Assembly (NCBI RefSeq): GCF_016743335.1
Contig: NZ_WCJE01000011.1
Coordinates: 1-61,042, forward strand
DNA: 61,042 nt
Direction: 5' to 3'
Source: Streptococcus suis
GTDB taxonomy: Bacteria > Bacillota > Bacilli > Lactobacillales > Streptococcaceae
This document shows positions 31,691 to 41,807 of the stretch, piece by piece. The notes beneath the pieces are model-generated. The model was not told the origin of the DNA. It did no database searches and worked only from the letters and a program-made list of their open reading frames with translations. The position numbers and the translations under genes were made by a program. How positions within the stretch are numbered: the first letter of the stretch is position 1; the number at the start of each line of letters is the position of its first letter.

Positions 31691-31824
31691 CTGAATAGAT
31701 ATAGTCTTTTAGTTTGCTTTTATTCCGAGGTAATGAGCCGCAGGCATAACTGAAGTTAGGCAAGGCGAGTTAACGAAGTAATAAAAGAAAAACTAAATGA
31801 CGATAACATCCACCATCTATTCAG
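31691..31824. repeat. Imperfect long inverted repeat in the malX-malC gap
   Basis: CTGAATAGAT at 31691-31700 is inverted at 31815-31824, and inside it TCTTTTAGTTTGCTTTTATT pairs with AATAAAAGAAAAACTAAATGA. The 134-bp unit has a GC-richer core. It ends 11 bp before the malC ribosome binding site. It looks like an inserted MITE/RUP-type repeat or a large mRNA hairpin. Confidence 0.55.
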
Positions 31825-31848
31825 AAGCTATATAAGGAGACTATGACT

Positions 31849-33138
31849 ATGAAACAAAATCCAGGTAAGGCACTCCTTTTGTCCCTGATCCCTGGTCTCG
31901 GACAAATCTACAATAAACAAAAAGCTAAAGGATACATCTTTTTAGGTGTTACGCTTGCCTTCCTTGTTTATTTTATTGCTATTGCAGCTGGTGAATTAGG
32001 CAACTTGATTACCCTCGGTAGTGTTCGTGGACAAGATAATTCACTATTCATGCTGATTCGCGGTTCTTTCCATTTGATTATCACGGTTGTCTATCTCGCT
32101 TTCTATGCACTCAACCTAAAAGATGCACGTGATACCGCGAAACGATGGAATTCAGGGATGCCAGTGGCTACCACATTAAAAGAAATGGTAAAAGGTATCT
32201 ATGAGAATGGTTTCCCATATCTCTTGATTATCCCATCATATATTGCGATGACCTTTGCTATCATCTTCCCAGTTGTCGTTACATTGTTTATCGCCTTTAC
32301 AAACTACGACTTCAAACACCTGCCACCAAGCGCATTGTTGGATTGGATTGGTATTACTAACTTTACAAACATCTGGAAACTAAGCACATTCCGTACCGCA
32401 TTTGGTTCTGTACTTGGCTGGACAATTATCTGGGCACTCTGCGCTTCAACAGCTCAAATTGTTATCGGTATCTTGACAGCCATCATCGCAAATCAGCCAT
32501 TCATCAAAGGAAAACGTATCTTCGGTGTTATCTTCTTGCTCCCATGGGCTGTCCCTGCCTTCGTAACTATCTTGACTTTTAGTAACATGTTCAACGATAG
32601 TGTCGGTGCTATTAACACACAGGTATTGCCATTCTTGAGCAAATTCCTACCATTCATCGATAATTTCCTTATCCCTTGGAAGACCGACCCATTCTGGACT
32701 AAAGTTGCTCTCATTATGATGCAGGCTTGGCTTGGTTTCCCTTATATCTATGTTTTGACCTTGGGTATTTTACAATCCATTCCAAACGACTTGTACGAAG
32801 CTGCTTACATTGATGGTGCAAGTGCCATTCAAAAATTCCGTAACATCACCCTTCCGATGATTTTAGCAGTAGCAGCTCCAACACTAATCAGTCAATACAC
32901 CTTCAACTTCAACAACTTCTCTATCATCTACCTCTTCAACAATGGTGGTCCTGGTAGCGTCGGTGGTGGAGCAGGTTCAACTGACATCTTGATTTCATGG
33001 ATTTATAAATTAACCACAGGTACATCACCTCAATACTCAATGGCGGCAGCAGTTACATTGATTATCTCAATGATTGTCATCAGTATTTCCATGATTGCCT
33101 TCAAAAAACTAAATGCTTTTGAAATGGAGGATGTATAA
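31849..33138 (+). CDS. malC: Maltodextrin ABC transporter permease MalC (MalF-type)
   Basis: The 429-aa permease begins [20 protein letters not shown]; an in-frame ATG six bases upstream is only three bases from the AAGGAG, so the second ATG is favoured. Two or three helices near the N-terminus, a region with the binding-protein-dependent transport domain and the EAA loop [22 protein letters not shown] (cytoplasmic contact with the ATPase). Together with MalD it forms the channel; the ATPase (MsmK-type) is not encoded in this window, as in other streptococci with a shared ATPase. Confidence 0.94.
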   Translation: MKQNPGKALLLSLIPGLGQIYNKQKAKGYIFLGVTLAFLVYFIAIAAGELGNLITLGSVRGQDNSLFMLIRGSFHLIITVVYLAFYALNLKDARDTAKRWNSGMPVATTLKEMVKGIYENGFPYLLIIPSYIAMTFAIIFPVVVTLFIAFTNYDFKHLPPSALLDWIGITNFTNIWKLSTFRTAFGSVLGWTIIWALCASTAQIVIGILTAIIANQPFIKGKRIFGVIFLLPWAVPAFVTILTFSNMFNDSVGAINTQVLPFLSKFLPFIDNFLIPWKTDPFWTKVALIMMQAWLGFPYIYVLTLGILQSIPNDLYEAAYIDGASAIQKFRNITLPMILAVAAPTLISQYTFNFNNFSIIYLFNNGGPGSVGGGAGSTDILISWIYKLTTGTSPQYSMAAAVTLIISMIVISISMIAFKKLNAFEMEDV

Positions 33139-33139
33139 G

Positions 33140-33982
33140 ATGAAAGTATCTGTAAAATTTAGACGTAGAATCAATCAGACCTTAACCTATCTCTATCTGA
33201 TTGTTCTGTCTGTTATCATCATCTATCCTCTCTTGATTACAATCATGTCCGCCTTCAAGTCTGGTAACGTGGTTGCCTTCAAATTGGATAGCAATATCAA
33301 CTTTACACTAGACAATTTCAGCAAGCTCTTTAGCGAGACTCTATACGGAACCTGGTACCTCAATACGCTTATCATTGCTCTCTTGACAATGGTTATTCAA
33401 ACAAGTATAGTGGTACTAGCGGGTTACGCTTATAGTCGCTATAACTTCATCGCTCGTAAGCAGAGTTTGGTTTTCTTCTTGATTATCCAAATGGTACCAA
33501 CCATGGCTGCTCTTACCGCCTTCTTCGTTATGGCCCTCATGCTCAATGCGCTCAACCAAAGCTGGTTCCTCATCTTCCTTTATGTCGGTGGTGGTATCCC
33601 AATGAACGCTTGGCTCATGAAAGGCTACTTCGATACGGTGCCAATCTCACTTGATGAATCTGCAAAACTAGACGGTGCCGGTCACTTCAGACGTTTCTGG
33701 CAAATCGTCCTCCCACTCGTTCGTCCAATGATTGCTGTACAAGCGCTCTGGGCCTTCATGGGACCTTTTGGAGATTACATCCTATCCAAATTCTTGCTTC
33801 GTGAAAAAGAATTCTATACTGTAGCTGTCGGCCTTCAAACCTTCATCAGTGATGTGAAGAATATGAAGATTGCCTACTTTGCGGCAGGTGCCATTCTTAT
33901 TGCCCTCCCTATCAGTATCCTATTCTTCTTCCTACAAAAGAACTTTGTATCTGGTTTAACAAGCGGTGGCGACAAGGGATAA
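33140..33982 (+). CDS. malD: Maltodextrin ABC transporter permease MalD (MalG-type)
   Basis: The 280-aa permease starts [20 protein letters not shown] after GGAGGATGTATAAG; the start overlaps the end of malC by design (1-bp gap). Six transmembrane segments and the EAA loop [24 protein letters not shown] are visible. It is the partner of MalC for maltodextrin uptake. Confidence 0.94.
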   Translation: MKVSVKFRRRINQTLTYLYLIVLSVIIIYPLLITIMSAFKSGNVVAFKLDSNINFTLDNFSKLFSETLYGTWYLNTLIIALLTMVIQTSIVVLAGYAYSRYNFIARKQSLVFFLIIQMVPTMAALTAFFVMALMLNALNQSWFLIFLYVGGGIPMNAWLMKGYFDTVPISLDESAKLDGAGHFRRFWQIVLPLVRPMIAVQALWAFMGPFGDYILSKFLLREKEFYTVAVGLQTFISDVKNMKIAYFAAGAILIALPISILFFFLQKNFVSGLTSGGDKG

Positions 33983-34041
33983 CCCTGTCCCACCTTTTCC
34001 CTTTTCAGGGGAAACATTGATATTTATGAAAGGTTCAACGA

Positions 34042-34824
34042 ATGCTCCCATATCCTTTTTCCTATTTTTCTAGTATCTTCTCTCCAAGAAATATGTTTGC
34101 CAATCGTAGACTAATGAACCTTTGGCAACGGTTGTTTACAACGCTTTTTTTAGTGGCGCTCTTGCTCATTCCGAGCTCCCTACAGACTGTCAATCTCGAA
34201 ACCTATCCTTTAGAAAATTTCGTAGAAGGTATCTATGCACCTCTGACAGATCCGGTCGTAGATGACCTCCGGCAACACGCAGTCATCGAAAACAACCACC
34301 TAACCTATACTGGAAATACTAACTGGGAGCAAGTGACATTTGGTGATACCGTTAGCTCTAGTTCTGACTTTACTTATCAATTCGCCAATCAGTCTCTGAC
34401 TATTCGTAAAGGAAGTGATATTCTAAGCGAATTGACTTATGAAGGTTTGAATACTGACGATTTTGCTAGTAAGGAGACCTTGACTGCAACCATCTCTAAA
34501 AAATGGTATCAAGCCAACCGAGCAGCTGTCGGACTGTCCATCACTCTTATTTCGACCTTTATTTTAACAACAAACCTACTCTTCATCCTACTAGGAGCCA
34601 GCTTCTTCCTCTTTTTGACTAAAAAGTCTCGTTTCTTCCATTTTGAAACGTTTGCAGAGTGCTATAATTTTGCTCTCAACTGTCTGGGCCTGCCTACTCT
34701 TATAGCCTGTCTAATTGGACTATTTGGTCAACCTGTGACTACCCTTCTAACCATACAAAATATCCTATTTGTGCTATGCTTGTTATGGGTATTTTTCAAA
34801 ACAAAATTCAGAGATGAAATCTAG
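34042..34824 (+). CDS. malA: Maltodextrin utilization protein MalA (DUF1189)
   Basis: The 260-aa membrane protein has one N-terminal helix (about 29-48), an extracytoplasmic beta-rich domain (about 50-165) and three C-terminal helices, the DUF1189 layout. It occupies the malA position between malD and malR seen in pneumococcus. Its biochemical role is not established; it is dispensable in known mal loci as far as I recall. It starts after AAAGGTTCAACGA. Confidence 0.82.
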   Translation: MLPYPFSYFSSIFSPRNMFANRRLMNLWQRLFTTLFLVALLLIPSSLQTVNLETYPLENFVEGIYAPLTDPVVDDLRQHAVIENNHLTYTGNTNWEQVTFGDTVSSSSDFTYQFANQSLTIRKGSDILSELTYEGLNTDDFASKETLTATISKKWYQANRAAVGLSITLISTFILTTNLLFILLGASFFLFLTKKSRFFHFETFAECYNFALNCLGLPTLIACLIGLFGQPVTTLLTIQNILFVLCLLWVFFKTKFRDEI

Positions 34825-34833
34825 GAGGTCTAT

Positions 34834-35817
34834 ATGCGTGCTACCATCAAAGATGTGGCCAAATTAGCTGGTGTCTCGCCATCTACAGTTACTCGTGTCA
34901 TTCAAAATAGCTCTGCCATTAGCCAAAAAACGAAAGACTTGGTGCGGAAAGCCATGGCGGATCTCAACTACCATCCAAACCTCAACGCTCGAAGCCTAGT
35001 TTCTAGCTATACACAGGTTATCGGACTAGTTTTGCCAGATGACTCGGATGTTTTCTATCAAAACCCCTTCTTCCCTACCGCCTTACGAGGAATTTCTCAA
35101 GTTGCGGCAGATCATAATTATGCCATCCAAATCTCCACAGGAAAGAATGAAGAACAACGTCTAGAAGCAATTTCTCAGATGGTCTACGGCAAACGAGTGG
35201 ACGGCCTCATCTTCCTCTATTCCAAGCCCGACGATCCATTGGTACAATTAGCTATCCAACACAAATTCCCCTTCCTCATTCTTGGTAAGGCGGATTCTCC
35301 ATTCATATCACTAGTTGATAATGATAATATCCAGGCCGGCTTTGAAGCTACCAACTACTTCATCAATAAAGGTTACAAAAACATTGCCTTCGTCGCTGGT
35401 AACAAAGAGTTAGTCGTATCTCAAGACCGTTATACTGGTTACAAGAACGCCCTTAAATCGCACAATATTCCCCTGGATGAAAACAAGGTCAAGTTTGTGT
35501 CTGGCTTCCTTCTCGAAGACAGTGCCTATAAAATTTCTAAGAAATTACTCAAACAAGACCTGGATGCAATCGTCACAACCGACACTTCCGTTGCCGAAGG
35601 TGTTGTCAAATATCTCAACGAAGTCGGAGTCAAACTTCCTATCATTTCTTTTGACTCCGTCAAGCCAAAACTAGATATTGAAGCCTACGTTGACGTCCAC
35701 GCTATTAAACTAGGACGCGTCGCATTCAACACTCTGCACCAAATCATCAGCGACAATAAGGAAGACAAGCAGGTCTGCTACCGCCGCGTCATTCCACATA
35801 CGATTACTGAACTTTAA
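34834..35817 (+). CDS. malR: LacI-family maltose operon repressor MalR
   Basis: The 327-aa regulator starts MRATIKDVAKLAGVSPSTVTRVIQ, a textbook LacI HTH and hinge (NARSLVS), followed by the periplasmic-binding-protein-like effector domain (GLVLPDDSDVFYQNPFFPTALRGIS). It represses malQ and malX-type promoters and is released by maltose or maltodextrin. Candidate operators with AAACGTTTGCG-type sequence lie in the malQ-malX gap. The ribosome binding site is AGGAGG. Confidence 0.93.
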   Translation: MRATIKDVAKLAGVSPSTVTRVIQNSSAISQKTKDLVRKAMADLNYHPNLNARSLVSSYTQVIGLVLPDDSDVFYQNPFFPTALRGISQVAADHNYAIQISTGKNEEQRLEAISQMVYGKRVDGLIFLYSKPDDPLVQLAIQHKFPFLILGKADSPFISLVDNDNIQAGFEATNYFINKGYKNIAFVAGNKELVVSQDRYTGYKNALKSHNIPLDENKVKFVSGFLLEDSAYKISKKLLKQDLDAIVTTDTSVAEGVVKYLNEVGVKLPIISFDSVKPKLDIEAYVDVHAIKLGRVAFNTLHQIISDNKEDKQVCYRRVIPHTITEL

Positions 35818-35826
35818 CCTAGAAAG

Positions 35827-35840
35827 GAGCCGTTCGGCTC
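35827..35840 (+). promoter_or_regulatory. Hairpin masking the pulA ribosome binding site
   Basis: GAGCCGTTCGGCTC folds into a 5-bp stem with a GTTC loop that includes the GAG of the AAAGGAG Shine-Dalgarno and ends right at the ATG. Confidence 0.45.
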
Positions 35841-37892
35841 ATGGCATTACGACAATTTCAAGCATTTCTAGATGATGTAGCTACTATTCGCTTGGTCATG
35901 GAAAAACGATTCGACTCCGAACATATGAGCTTCTCACTCGAATCAAATGATGCTACGTCTCAACTTTTTATCCATTCCTGTCTAGAAGTAGACAATCTCG
36001 TTATCTATTATCTAACCAGCCTCCATGCATTGACATTGGACAAGGACTATACCATCTACGACCAGGACCGTAATAAAGCTGAACTCGGCTATGGTCATAT
36101 CGTTCGCTCTACACTTTTTGAACAAAGTTATACATACAATGGCCAAGACTTGGGAGCAACCTATCGACCAGAGGCAACAACCTTTAAGTTATGGGCACCT
36201 ATTTCTAAGCAAGTTTTTCTTGTTCTAGAAGGAAACCCACATACAATGACTAAGGGAGCAAAAGGAGTTTGGGAAATTACTGTTGAAGGAGACCTAGAAG
36301 CGCACAGCTATCACTATCTCCACAAAGTAAACGGTGAATGGATTTCCGTTCACGATCCCTACGCCCTGTCTTCCACAGCCAACTCAGGTGACAGCTACGT
36401 TATCAATCCAGATAAACTTCATAAAATTCGTCGTGCTAAGACCCAACGACCTATCTCTCAGGCCATTATCTATGAAATGAGCGTCCGTGATTTCTCATGG
36501 CAAAAAGAAGCCGGGTTCAAGCATCGCAGTCAATTTCTCGGATTGACAGAGTCTCCTACCATGGATGGAATGAAGCTAGGAATGGATTACATCAGAGAAC
36601 TAGGCGTTACCCATATTCAATTATTGCCTGTTTATGATTTTGGCAGTGTGGATGAAAATAAACCCCAAGCTGTTTACAACTGGGGCTACGACCCTATGCA
36701 ATACAATCTGCCAGAAGGTTCCTATTCTAGCCAACCAAACGATCCTTACGCACGTATTCTAGAGCTACAAGAGGCTATCCAGGCCTACCATGATGCAGAT
36801 ATTTCAGTTATTATGGACGTTGTTTACAACCACGTCTATCATGCTGAAAAGTACGCATTTGAGCTCATCGTTCCAGGCTACTTCTATCGCTATGATGACC
36901 ACGGCATGCGAACAGACGGGACATTCTGCGGTAACGACGTTGCCAGCGAGCGCAGTATGGTCCGCAACTACATCAAACAATCCCTTCGCCAATGGCTAGA
37001 ACTCTATGGTTTTGATGGCTTCCGTTTCGACCTTATGGGTATTTTAGATAGCGAAACAATCAACCAGATTCAAACTGAATTATCTGCCATTTACCCAAAT
37101 GTCTACCTCTATGGTGAAGGATGGAAAATGGCAACAGGCCTCGAATTTGAAAAGCTGGCTCACCAGTACAATGCAGAGCAGTTACCTGAAATCAGCTTCT
37201 TCAATGACGATTACCGTGATACCTTTAAGAAACTCTTGCTCAATCCAAACCGTCTAGTAGATAAGCAATTACACGAAAAGGTACAACATCTCCTGACTGG
37301 TAGCCGATTAAGCCATTTCTTAACGCCTCAACAGTCCCTCAACTACATCGAATGCCATGATAATGCTACAGCATTTGACTATTTCCATATTGAGAATCCA
37401 AACTGGACACCTCAACAGCAGAAACGTGCTGCAAGCTTTGGACTTCAACTGATTTTGATTTCTCAGGGTATGGCCTTTATTCATAGTGGACAAGAATTTT
37501 TCCGTACAAAAGATGAAATAGATAATACTTACAATGTCCCTGACCGTATCAACCGTCTGGACTGGACACGAGCTATTCGTTATAAGGAACATATCGAGTT
37601 CATTCAGGAATTAATTACCTTCCGCAAAAATAATCCAATACTCAGCCAGGATAACTACGAAAGTATCCAAGAAACTTGTGATTTCTACTGGTTAACTGAA
37701 TATGTTCTTCGCTATCAAGTAACAAGTGAAGAAAAGACCATTCAATTTATCATCAACTTTGCGGATAGCGACTTTACCTATGAACGTGAAAAAGATAAGG
37801 CAGTTCTCTACAACTATCCTCCAGTCGAAGAGCGTGATCAGCAAGAAATCACGATTGCAGGACAGAGTATTTGCATTTTAGAAGACAAATAG
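35841..37892 (+). CDS. pulA: Type I pullulanase / glycogen debranching enzyme (cytoplasmic)
   Basis: The 683-aa GH13_14-type enzyme hydrolyses alpha-1,6 links of branched maltodextrins. It has an N-terminal beta domain, a CBM48 (TFKLWAPISKQVFLVLEG, about residues 112-130) and the catalytic barrel with VIYEMSVRDFSW, VIMDVVYNHV, FRFDLMGILD (nucleophile Asp397), YGEGW (acid/base Glu) and YIECHDNAT. No signal peptide is present, so it acts inside the cell on imported substrate, with MalQ. It follows malR by 23 bp and is the last gene of the locus. Confidence 0.93.
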   Translation: MALRQFQAFLDDVATIRLVMEKRFDSEHMSFSLESNDATSQLFIHSCLEVDNLVIYYLTSLHALTLDKDYTIYDQDRNKAELGYGHIVRSTLFEQSYTYNGQDLGATYRPEATTFKLWAPISKQVFLVLEGNPHTMTKGAKGVWEITVEGDLEAHSYHYLHKVNGEWISVHDPYALSSTANSGDSYVINPDKLHKIRRAKTQRPISQAIIYEMSVRDFSWQKEAGFKHRSQFLGLTESPTMDGMKLGMDYIRELGVTHIQLLPVYDFGSVDENKPQAVYNWGYDPMQYNLPEGSYSSQPNDPYARILELQEAIQAYHDADISVIMDVVYNHVYHAEKYAFELIVPGYFYRYDDHGMRTDGTFCGNDVASERSMVRNYIKQSLRQWLELYGFDGFRFDLMGILDSETINQIQTELSAIYPNVYLYGEGWKMATGLEFEKLAHQYNAEQLPEISFFNDDYRDTFKKLLLNPNRLVDKQLHEKVQHLLTGSRLSHFLTPQQSLNYIECHDNATAFDYFHIENPNWTPQQQKRAASFGLQLILISQGMAFIHSGQEFFRTKDEIDNTYNVPDRINRLDWTRAIRYKEHIEFIQELITFRKNNPILSQDNYESIQETCDFYWLTEYVLRYQVTSEEKTIQFIINFADSDFTYEREKDKAVLYNYPPVEERDQQEITIAGQSICILEDK

Positions 37893-37967
37893 GACTTTAG
37901 ACCGATGAAACACGATATAGTCTGAGGTATACTATAGTCAATCCTAAATATTTTTCATAATCTCCTT

Positions 37968-37999
37968 AAAACTCATCGGTCACGCTGGTGAGTTTTTTT
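37968..37999 (+). terminator. Terminator of the mal operon
   Basis: AAAACTCA / TGAGTTTT stem followed by TTTTGTG, 75 bp after the pulA stop codon. Confidence 0.75.
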
Positions 38000-38044
38000 G
38001 TGTGACCAAAAAAACAACCCAGCATAAAGCTGAGTTGAGGCTCT

Positions 38045-38497
38045 TTACATCAATTCCATTATCTTCCGACCAATGCGTTCAATGTCATTCTGCATTCCTC
38101 TGAGTTCAAAGGTGTCTATAACAGGAAAATTAAATCGCTCAGCATATTGCTTAGCAGTTAGACAATATTGGTTGTTAAAATTGCGGTTACCTGAGCCAAC
38201 GACACCCAGACAGAGCTCTGCATTGGTCCCCAAAGCGATAAAATCTCCGAGAGGATTGGTCAGAATTTCCACATCTCCGTTGTCCACTCCATTTCCACCT
38301 TCTAAGTAGGTTGGTAAAAAGGCGACAAAGGGTGCATCTAGCTGATAGAAAGGAATATCCTGCTTGACCAAATCTTTAACATGAACTAGCTCAATCTCCC
38401 AGTCAGTTTGAAATTGGAAAAAGGACTTTAGACGTTTCACAAAACTCTCTGTATTGCCACTCAAACTGATGTAAACCAAATATATTTTCTTCTTCAT
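38045..38497 (-). CDS. nrdI: NrdI-type flavodoxin (class Ib ribonucleotide reductase assembly)
   Basis: NrdI supplies the oxidant that builds the Mn(III)2-tyrosyl radical of NrdF. The 150-aa flavodoxin-like protein has the FMN phosphate loop SLSGNTESF (about 11-19) and GSGNRNFNNQYC, which contacts the isoalloxazine ring in NrdI. It is a stand-alone gene; nrdEF is not nearby. Two NrdR-like boxes 31 bp apart overlap its promoter. Confidence 0.88.
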   Translation of the reverse strand: MKKKIYLVYISLSGNTESFVKRLKSFFQFQTDWEIELVHVKDLVKQDIPFYQLDAPFVAFLPTYLEGGNGVDNGDVEILTNPLGDFIALGTNAELCLGVVGSGNRNFNNQYCLTAKQYAERFNFPVIDTFELRGMQNDIERIGRKIMELM

Positions 38498-38519
38498 ACA
38501 TTTCCTCTTTATAATAAAA

Positions 38520-38572
38520 ACACTACATGTAGACTGTAAATACTATTTTACTCCTACATGTAGTGTTTGTCA
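38520..38572 (-). promoter_or_regulatory. nrdI promoter with paired NrdR-like boxes
   Basis: On the minus strand TTGACA, a 17-bp spacer and TAAAAT form the promoter. Two sites containing ACACTACATGTAG occur as an inverted pair: 38520-38535 and 38551-38566, starting 31 bp apart, i.e. three helical turns, the classic NrdR spacing. One box lies in the -35/-10 spacer and the other near the start point. The 14-bp arms AACACTACATGTAG are perfect inverted repeats. Confidence 0.65.
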
Positions 38573-38573
38573 A

Positions 38574-39506
38574 TCAGTCACTTTCCACAAACCGACCAAT
38601 AATATTGACGTTGTCAGCTACCGATACAAAGGCTTGAGGATCTGCTTTTTTCATAATTTGCTTAAATTCACTAAACTCCGCACGCGTGATAATAGTAATC
38701 AGTACCGTTTTTTGCTCATGGTTATAAGCACCCTCAGCACCGTTGATAATGGTCACACCGCGATTGAGCTTCTTATGGATTTTTTTGATAACTCGTTCTG
38801 GTTGATTGGTAATAATCATAGCCTGCATCCGCTTTTGCTTGACATAGATTGCATCCGTCATTCGGCTGGAGATAAATAGCGCAACCATTGAATACAGGGC
38901 ATATTGCCAGCCAAAGGTCATCCCTGCAATCAACATAATCAGGATGTTGACAATCAAGGAAATGGAGCCAACTTGTCGTCCCGTCTTCTTGCGAATAATA
39001 ATAGAGACAATATCAGTACCACCACTGGATACATTATTCCTAAGCGCAAAGCCAATTCCAGTTCCCAGCATGAGACCACCAAAAATAGCATTGACTAACG
39101 GATCCGTCGTCAGGGTAACTGGCGGCATAAATTGGATAAAGAAAGAACTGAAGGATACCGTAATAAAGGTAAAGATAGTAAATTTATAACCAATTTTATA
39201 CCAAGCTAAGATAAGCAAGGGAATGTTCAGGCCGTAGTAGACCACCGCAATCGGTACATTCCAACCAGCGTAAGAAGCTGCCAGAGCAGAAACAATCTGT
39301 GCAAGACCAGTAACTCCAGACGAATAGACATTCCCTGGTCGAAAGAAAAAATTGACTGCAATACTAGATAGGAGTCCATAAATAATGGACCCCGATATCC
39401 GTTCAGCATATTTTTCCCGAGAAATTCCCAAAATGACCGACCAAAACTTATTCTTTCTGGTCATTCTTATCAAGCGTATTCGCTGTTTTCTGAAAAATTT
39501 ATTCAT
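38574..39506 (-). CDS. YitT family (DUF2179) membrane protein
   Basis: The 310-aa protein has a basic N-terminus, five to six transmembrane helices (motifs [18 protein letters not shown] and [20 protein letters not shown], typical of YitT) and a C-terminal cytoplasmic DUF2179 domain (about 225-305; [21 protein letters not shown]). Function is unknown for the family. The ATG at 39506 overlaps the aspS stop region, so it is likely cotranscribed with aspS. A start at 39464 is also possible. Confidence 0.85.
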   Translation of the reverse strand: MNKFFRKQRIRLIRMTRKNKFWSVILGISREKYAERISGSIIYGLLSSIAVNFFFRPGNVYSSGVTGLAQIVSALAASYAGWNVPIAVVYYGLNIPLLILAWYKIGYKFTIFTFITVSFSSFFIQFMPPVTLTTDPLVNAIFGGLMLGTGIGFALRNNVSSGGTDIVSIIIRKKTGRQVGSISLIVNILIMLIAGMTFGWQYALYSMVALFISSRMTDAIYVKQKRMQAMIITNQPERVIKKIHKKLNRGVTIINGAEGAYNHEQKTVLITIITRAEFSEFKQIMKKADPQAFVSVADNVNIIGRFVESD

Positions 39507-41250
39507 TTTCAAGTGTAATGTCTAAAGCCAATTCCTCTAATTGAGCTGATGCAACCGTACTCGGTGCCTGTGTCATCGGATCAGATGCCTTGTTATTCTT
39601 CGGAAAGGCAATTACTTCACGAATGTTATCCTCACCAGCCAATAACATGACAAAACGGTCCAACCCGAGAGCCAATCCACCGTGTGGCGGGAAACCGTAG
39701 TCCATAGCTTCAAGCAAGAAACCAAACTGCTCATGCGCATCTTCAGCTGAGAAACCGAGAGCCTTGAACATCCGTTCTTGCATCTCTTTTTGGTTGATAC
39801 GAAGACTACCGCCACCCAATTCATAACCATTCAAAACAATATCGTAGGCAACTGCACGCACCTGCGCCAAATCACCATCCAAATGATGAGCTGTTTCTTC
39901 CGTCGGCAAGGTGAATGGGTGGTGGGCACTCATGTAGCGACCTTCTTCTTCAGACCACTCAAACATCGGCCAGTCTACAATCCAGAGGAAGTTGAATTTG
40001 CTTTCATCAATCAAACCTTGCTCTTTTGCCAAGCGGTTACGCAAGGCTCCCAAGGTATTATTGGCTACTTCCAATTCATCTGCCACAAAGAGAACTAAGT
40101 CCTTGTCTTCCAGTTGTAAACTTGCTGTCAAGTTTGCTGTAATGTTTGTCAAGAACTTGGCAACCGGGCCAGCTAATTCTCCCTTGTCTACTTTAACCCA
40201 AGCAAGTCCCTTAGCACCAAATTGTTTCGCGTAGTCTGTTAATTTATCAATATCTTTACGTGAGTAGCTATCCGCCGCACCCTTGACCACAATGGCTTTA
40301 ACAACTGGTGCTTCTGAGAAGACCTTGAAGTCAACTTCCTTGACAGTATCTGTCAAGTCTTGCAAGAGCATGTCAAAACGAGTATCTGGCTTGTCTGAAC
40401 CGTAGAAATTCATGGCGTAGTCATAGGACATACGTGGGAATGGCAAAGTCACGTCGATCCCTTTGGTATCTTTCAAGACCTTAGCAATCAAGCCTTCTAC
40501 GATGTCTTGGATTTCAACTTCGTTCAAGAATGAGGTTTCCAAGTCCACCTGTGTAAACTCAGGTTGACGATCCCCACGCAAGTCTTCGTCACGGAAACAC
40601 TTAACGATTTGGTAATAACGGTCAAAACCAGCGTTCATTAAAAGCTGCTTAGTAATCTGTGGACTTTGTGGAAGGGCATAGAAGTGACCTTTTGACACAC
40701 GAGATGGCACCAAGTAATCACGCGCACCTTCTGGTGTTGACTTGGTCAACATTGGTGTTTCCACATCGATAAATTCCAAGTCATCCAAGTAGTTGCGAAT
40801 GCTGTGGGTTACAGCTGCACGCAATTTGAAGTTGTTAAGCATTTCTGGACGGCGAAGATCCAAATAACGGTAACGAAGACGGGTATCATCACTGGCTTCA
40901 ATGCCGTCCTTGATTTCAAACGGAGTTGTCTTAGCCGTGTTCAACACTGTCAAGCTGGTTACTTGCAGTTCAACAGCTCCTGTCGGGATATTGTCGTTAG
41001 CTTGCTCACGCTCCACAACCGTTCCTGTTACTTCGATAACAAACTCGGAACGAAGACTCTCCGCTTTTGCCATCACTTCAGCTTCAACTGATTCAGGGTT
41101 AATCACCAATTGCATAATGCCTTCACGGTCACGCAAGTCAATGAAAATCAGGCCACCCAAGTCACGACGGCGGCCAACCCAACCTTTCAAAGTAATTTCC
41201 TGTCCGACATGTTCCTTACGAACACGTCCAGCGTACATAGAACGTTTCAT
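39499..41250 (-). CDS. aspS: Aspartyl-tRNA synthetase
   Basis: The 583-aa class II synthetase starts [20 protein letters not shown], with an N-terminal OB anticodon-binding domain ([22 protein letters not shown]), motif 2 [18 protein letters not shown], the bacterial GAD insertion, and motif 3 [13 protein letters not shown]. It charges tRNA-Asp. The length is normal for the bacterial type. No T-box leader is visible upstream. The downstream YitT gene overlaps its end. Confidence 0.97.
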   Translation of the reverse strand: MKRSMYAGRVRKEHVGQEITLKGWVGRRRDLGGLIFIDLRDREGIMQLVINPESVEAEVMAKAESLRSEFVIEVTGTVVEREQANDNIPTGAVELQVTSLTVLNTAKTTPFEIKDGIEASDDTRLRYRYLDLRRPEMLNNFKLRAAVTHSIRNYLDDLEFIDVETPMLTKSTPEGARDYLVPSRVSKGHFYALPQSPQITKQLLMNAGFDRYYQIVKCFRDEDLRGDRQPEFTQVDLETSFLNEVEIQDIVEGLIAKVLKDTKGIDVTLPFPRMSYDYAMNFYGSDKPDTRFDMLLQDLTDTVKEVDFKVFSEAPVVKAIVVKGAADSYSRKDIDKLTDYAKQFGAKGLAWVKVDKGELAGPVAKFLTNITANLTASLQLEDKDLVLFVADELEVANNTLGALRNRLAKEQGLIDESKFNFLWIVDWPMFEWSEEEGRYMSAHHPFTLPTEETAHHLDGDLAQVRAVAYDIVLNGYELGGGSLRINQKEMQERMFKALGFSAEDAHEQFGFLLEAMDYGFPPHGGLALGLDRFVMLLAGEDNIREVIAFPKNNKASDPMTQAPSTVASAQLEELALDITLENE

Positions 41251-41334
41251 ATTCTTCCTCTTTTACTGATTTTATACCTATTCATTCTACCATAAAATAG
41301 CTGATTTTTGGGAGAAATTGCCGAGAAAAAATCG

Positions 41335-41360
41335 AAAAACCAGCCCTAGTTGACTGGTTT
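41335..41360 (-). terminator. Terminator of the ElaA-type acetyltransferase
   Basis: On the minus strand AAACCAGTC...GGCTGGTTTTTCG, overlapping the stop codon. Confidence 0.6.
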
Positions 41361-41798
41361 GATGTATAGCATATCCAAATGCGGAATATCATCCTCCAAA
41401 TATACTTCAGAAACTGGCTTAAAGCTAAGTGATTGATAGAATTTTTCTAAATAGGCTTGGGCACCGATTTTAATCTGACTTTCTTTCCATTCATTTGTAA
41501 TGTAATGGATAGCTTGCTCCATCATTGGCCGACCCAATCCTTTACCACGATGGCTTGGCTTGATGACCACACGACCGATGGAAACTTCATCATAACTTAG
41601 ACCAGCCGGCAATATTCTCAAATAAGCCACTAACTCCCCTTCATCAGTTCCCAAAAGATGAAGACAGTTTGGATCCTTTCCATCTATTTCTGGATAGGGA
41701 CAGGCTTGTTCCACGACAAACACATCGGTCCGAAGTGTCAAGATGGTGTAAAGTTCTTGTAAACTAAGTTGTTCAAATGTTTTTATTTCCCACTTCAT
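41346..41798 (-). CDS. ElaA-type GNAT acetyltransferase
   Basis: The 150-aa protein matches the ElaA branch of GNATs: LYTILTLRTDVFVVEQACPYPEIDGKD near the N-terminus and the acetyl-CoA loop VVIKPSHRGKGLGRPMM, with the C-terminal FYQSLSFKPVSEVYLEDDIPHLDM. The acceptor is unknown. It follows the aldo/keto reductase gene by 9 bp and is likely cotranscribed with it. Confidence 0.87.
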   Translation of the reverse strand: MKWEIKTFEQLSLQELYTILTLRTDVFVVEQACPYPEIDGKDPNCLHLLGTDEGELVAYLRILPAGLSYDEVSIGRVVIKPSHRGKGLGRPMMEQAIHYITNEWKESQIKIGAQAYLEKFYQSLSFKPVSEVYLEDDIPHLDMLYIKPVN

Positions 41799-41807
41799 AC
41801 ATTCCTC

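Noticed and set aside
41251..41345. T-box leader upstream of aspS
   Set aside because: The gap is under 100 bp and lacks the T-box core and a specifier stem; none is seen upstream of argS either.
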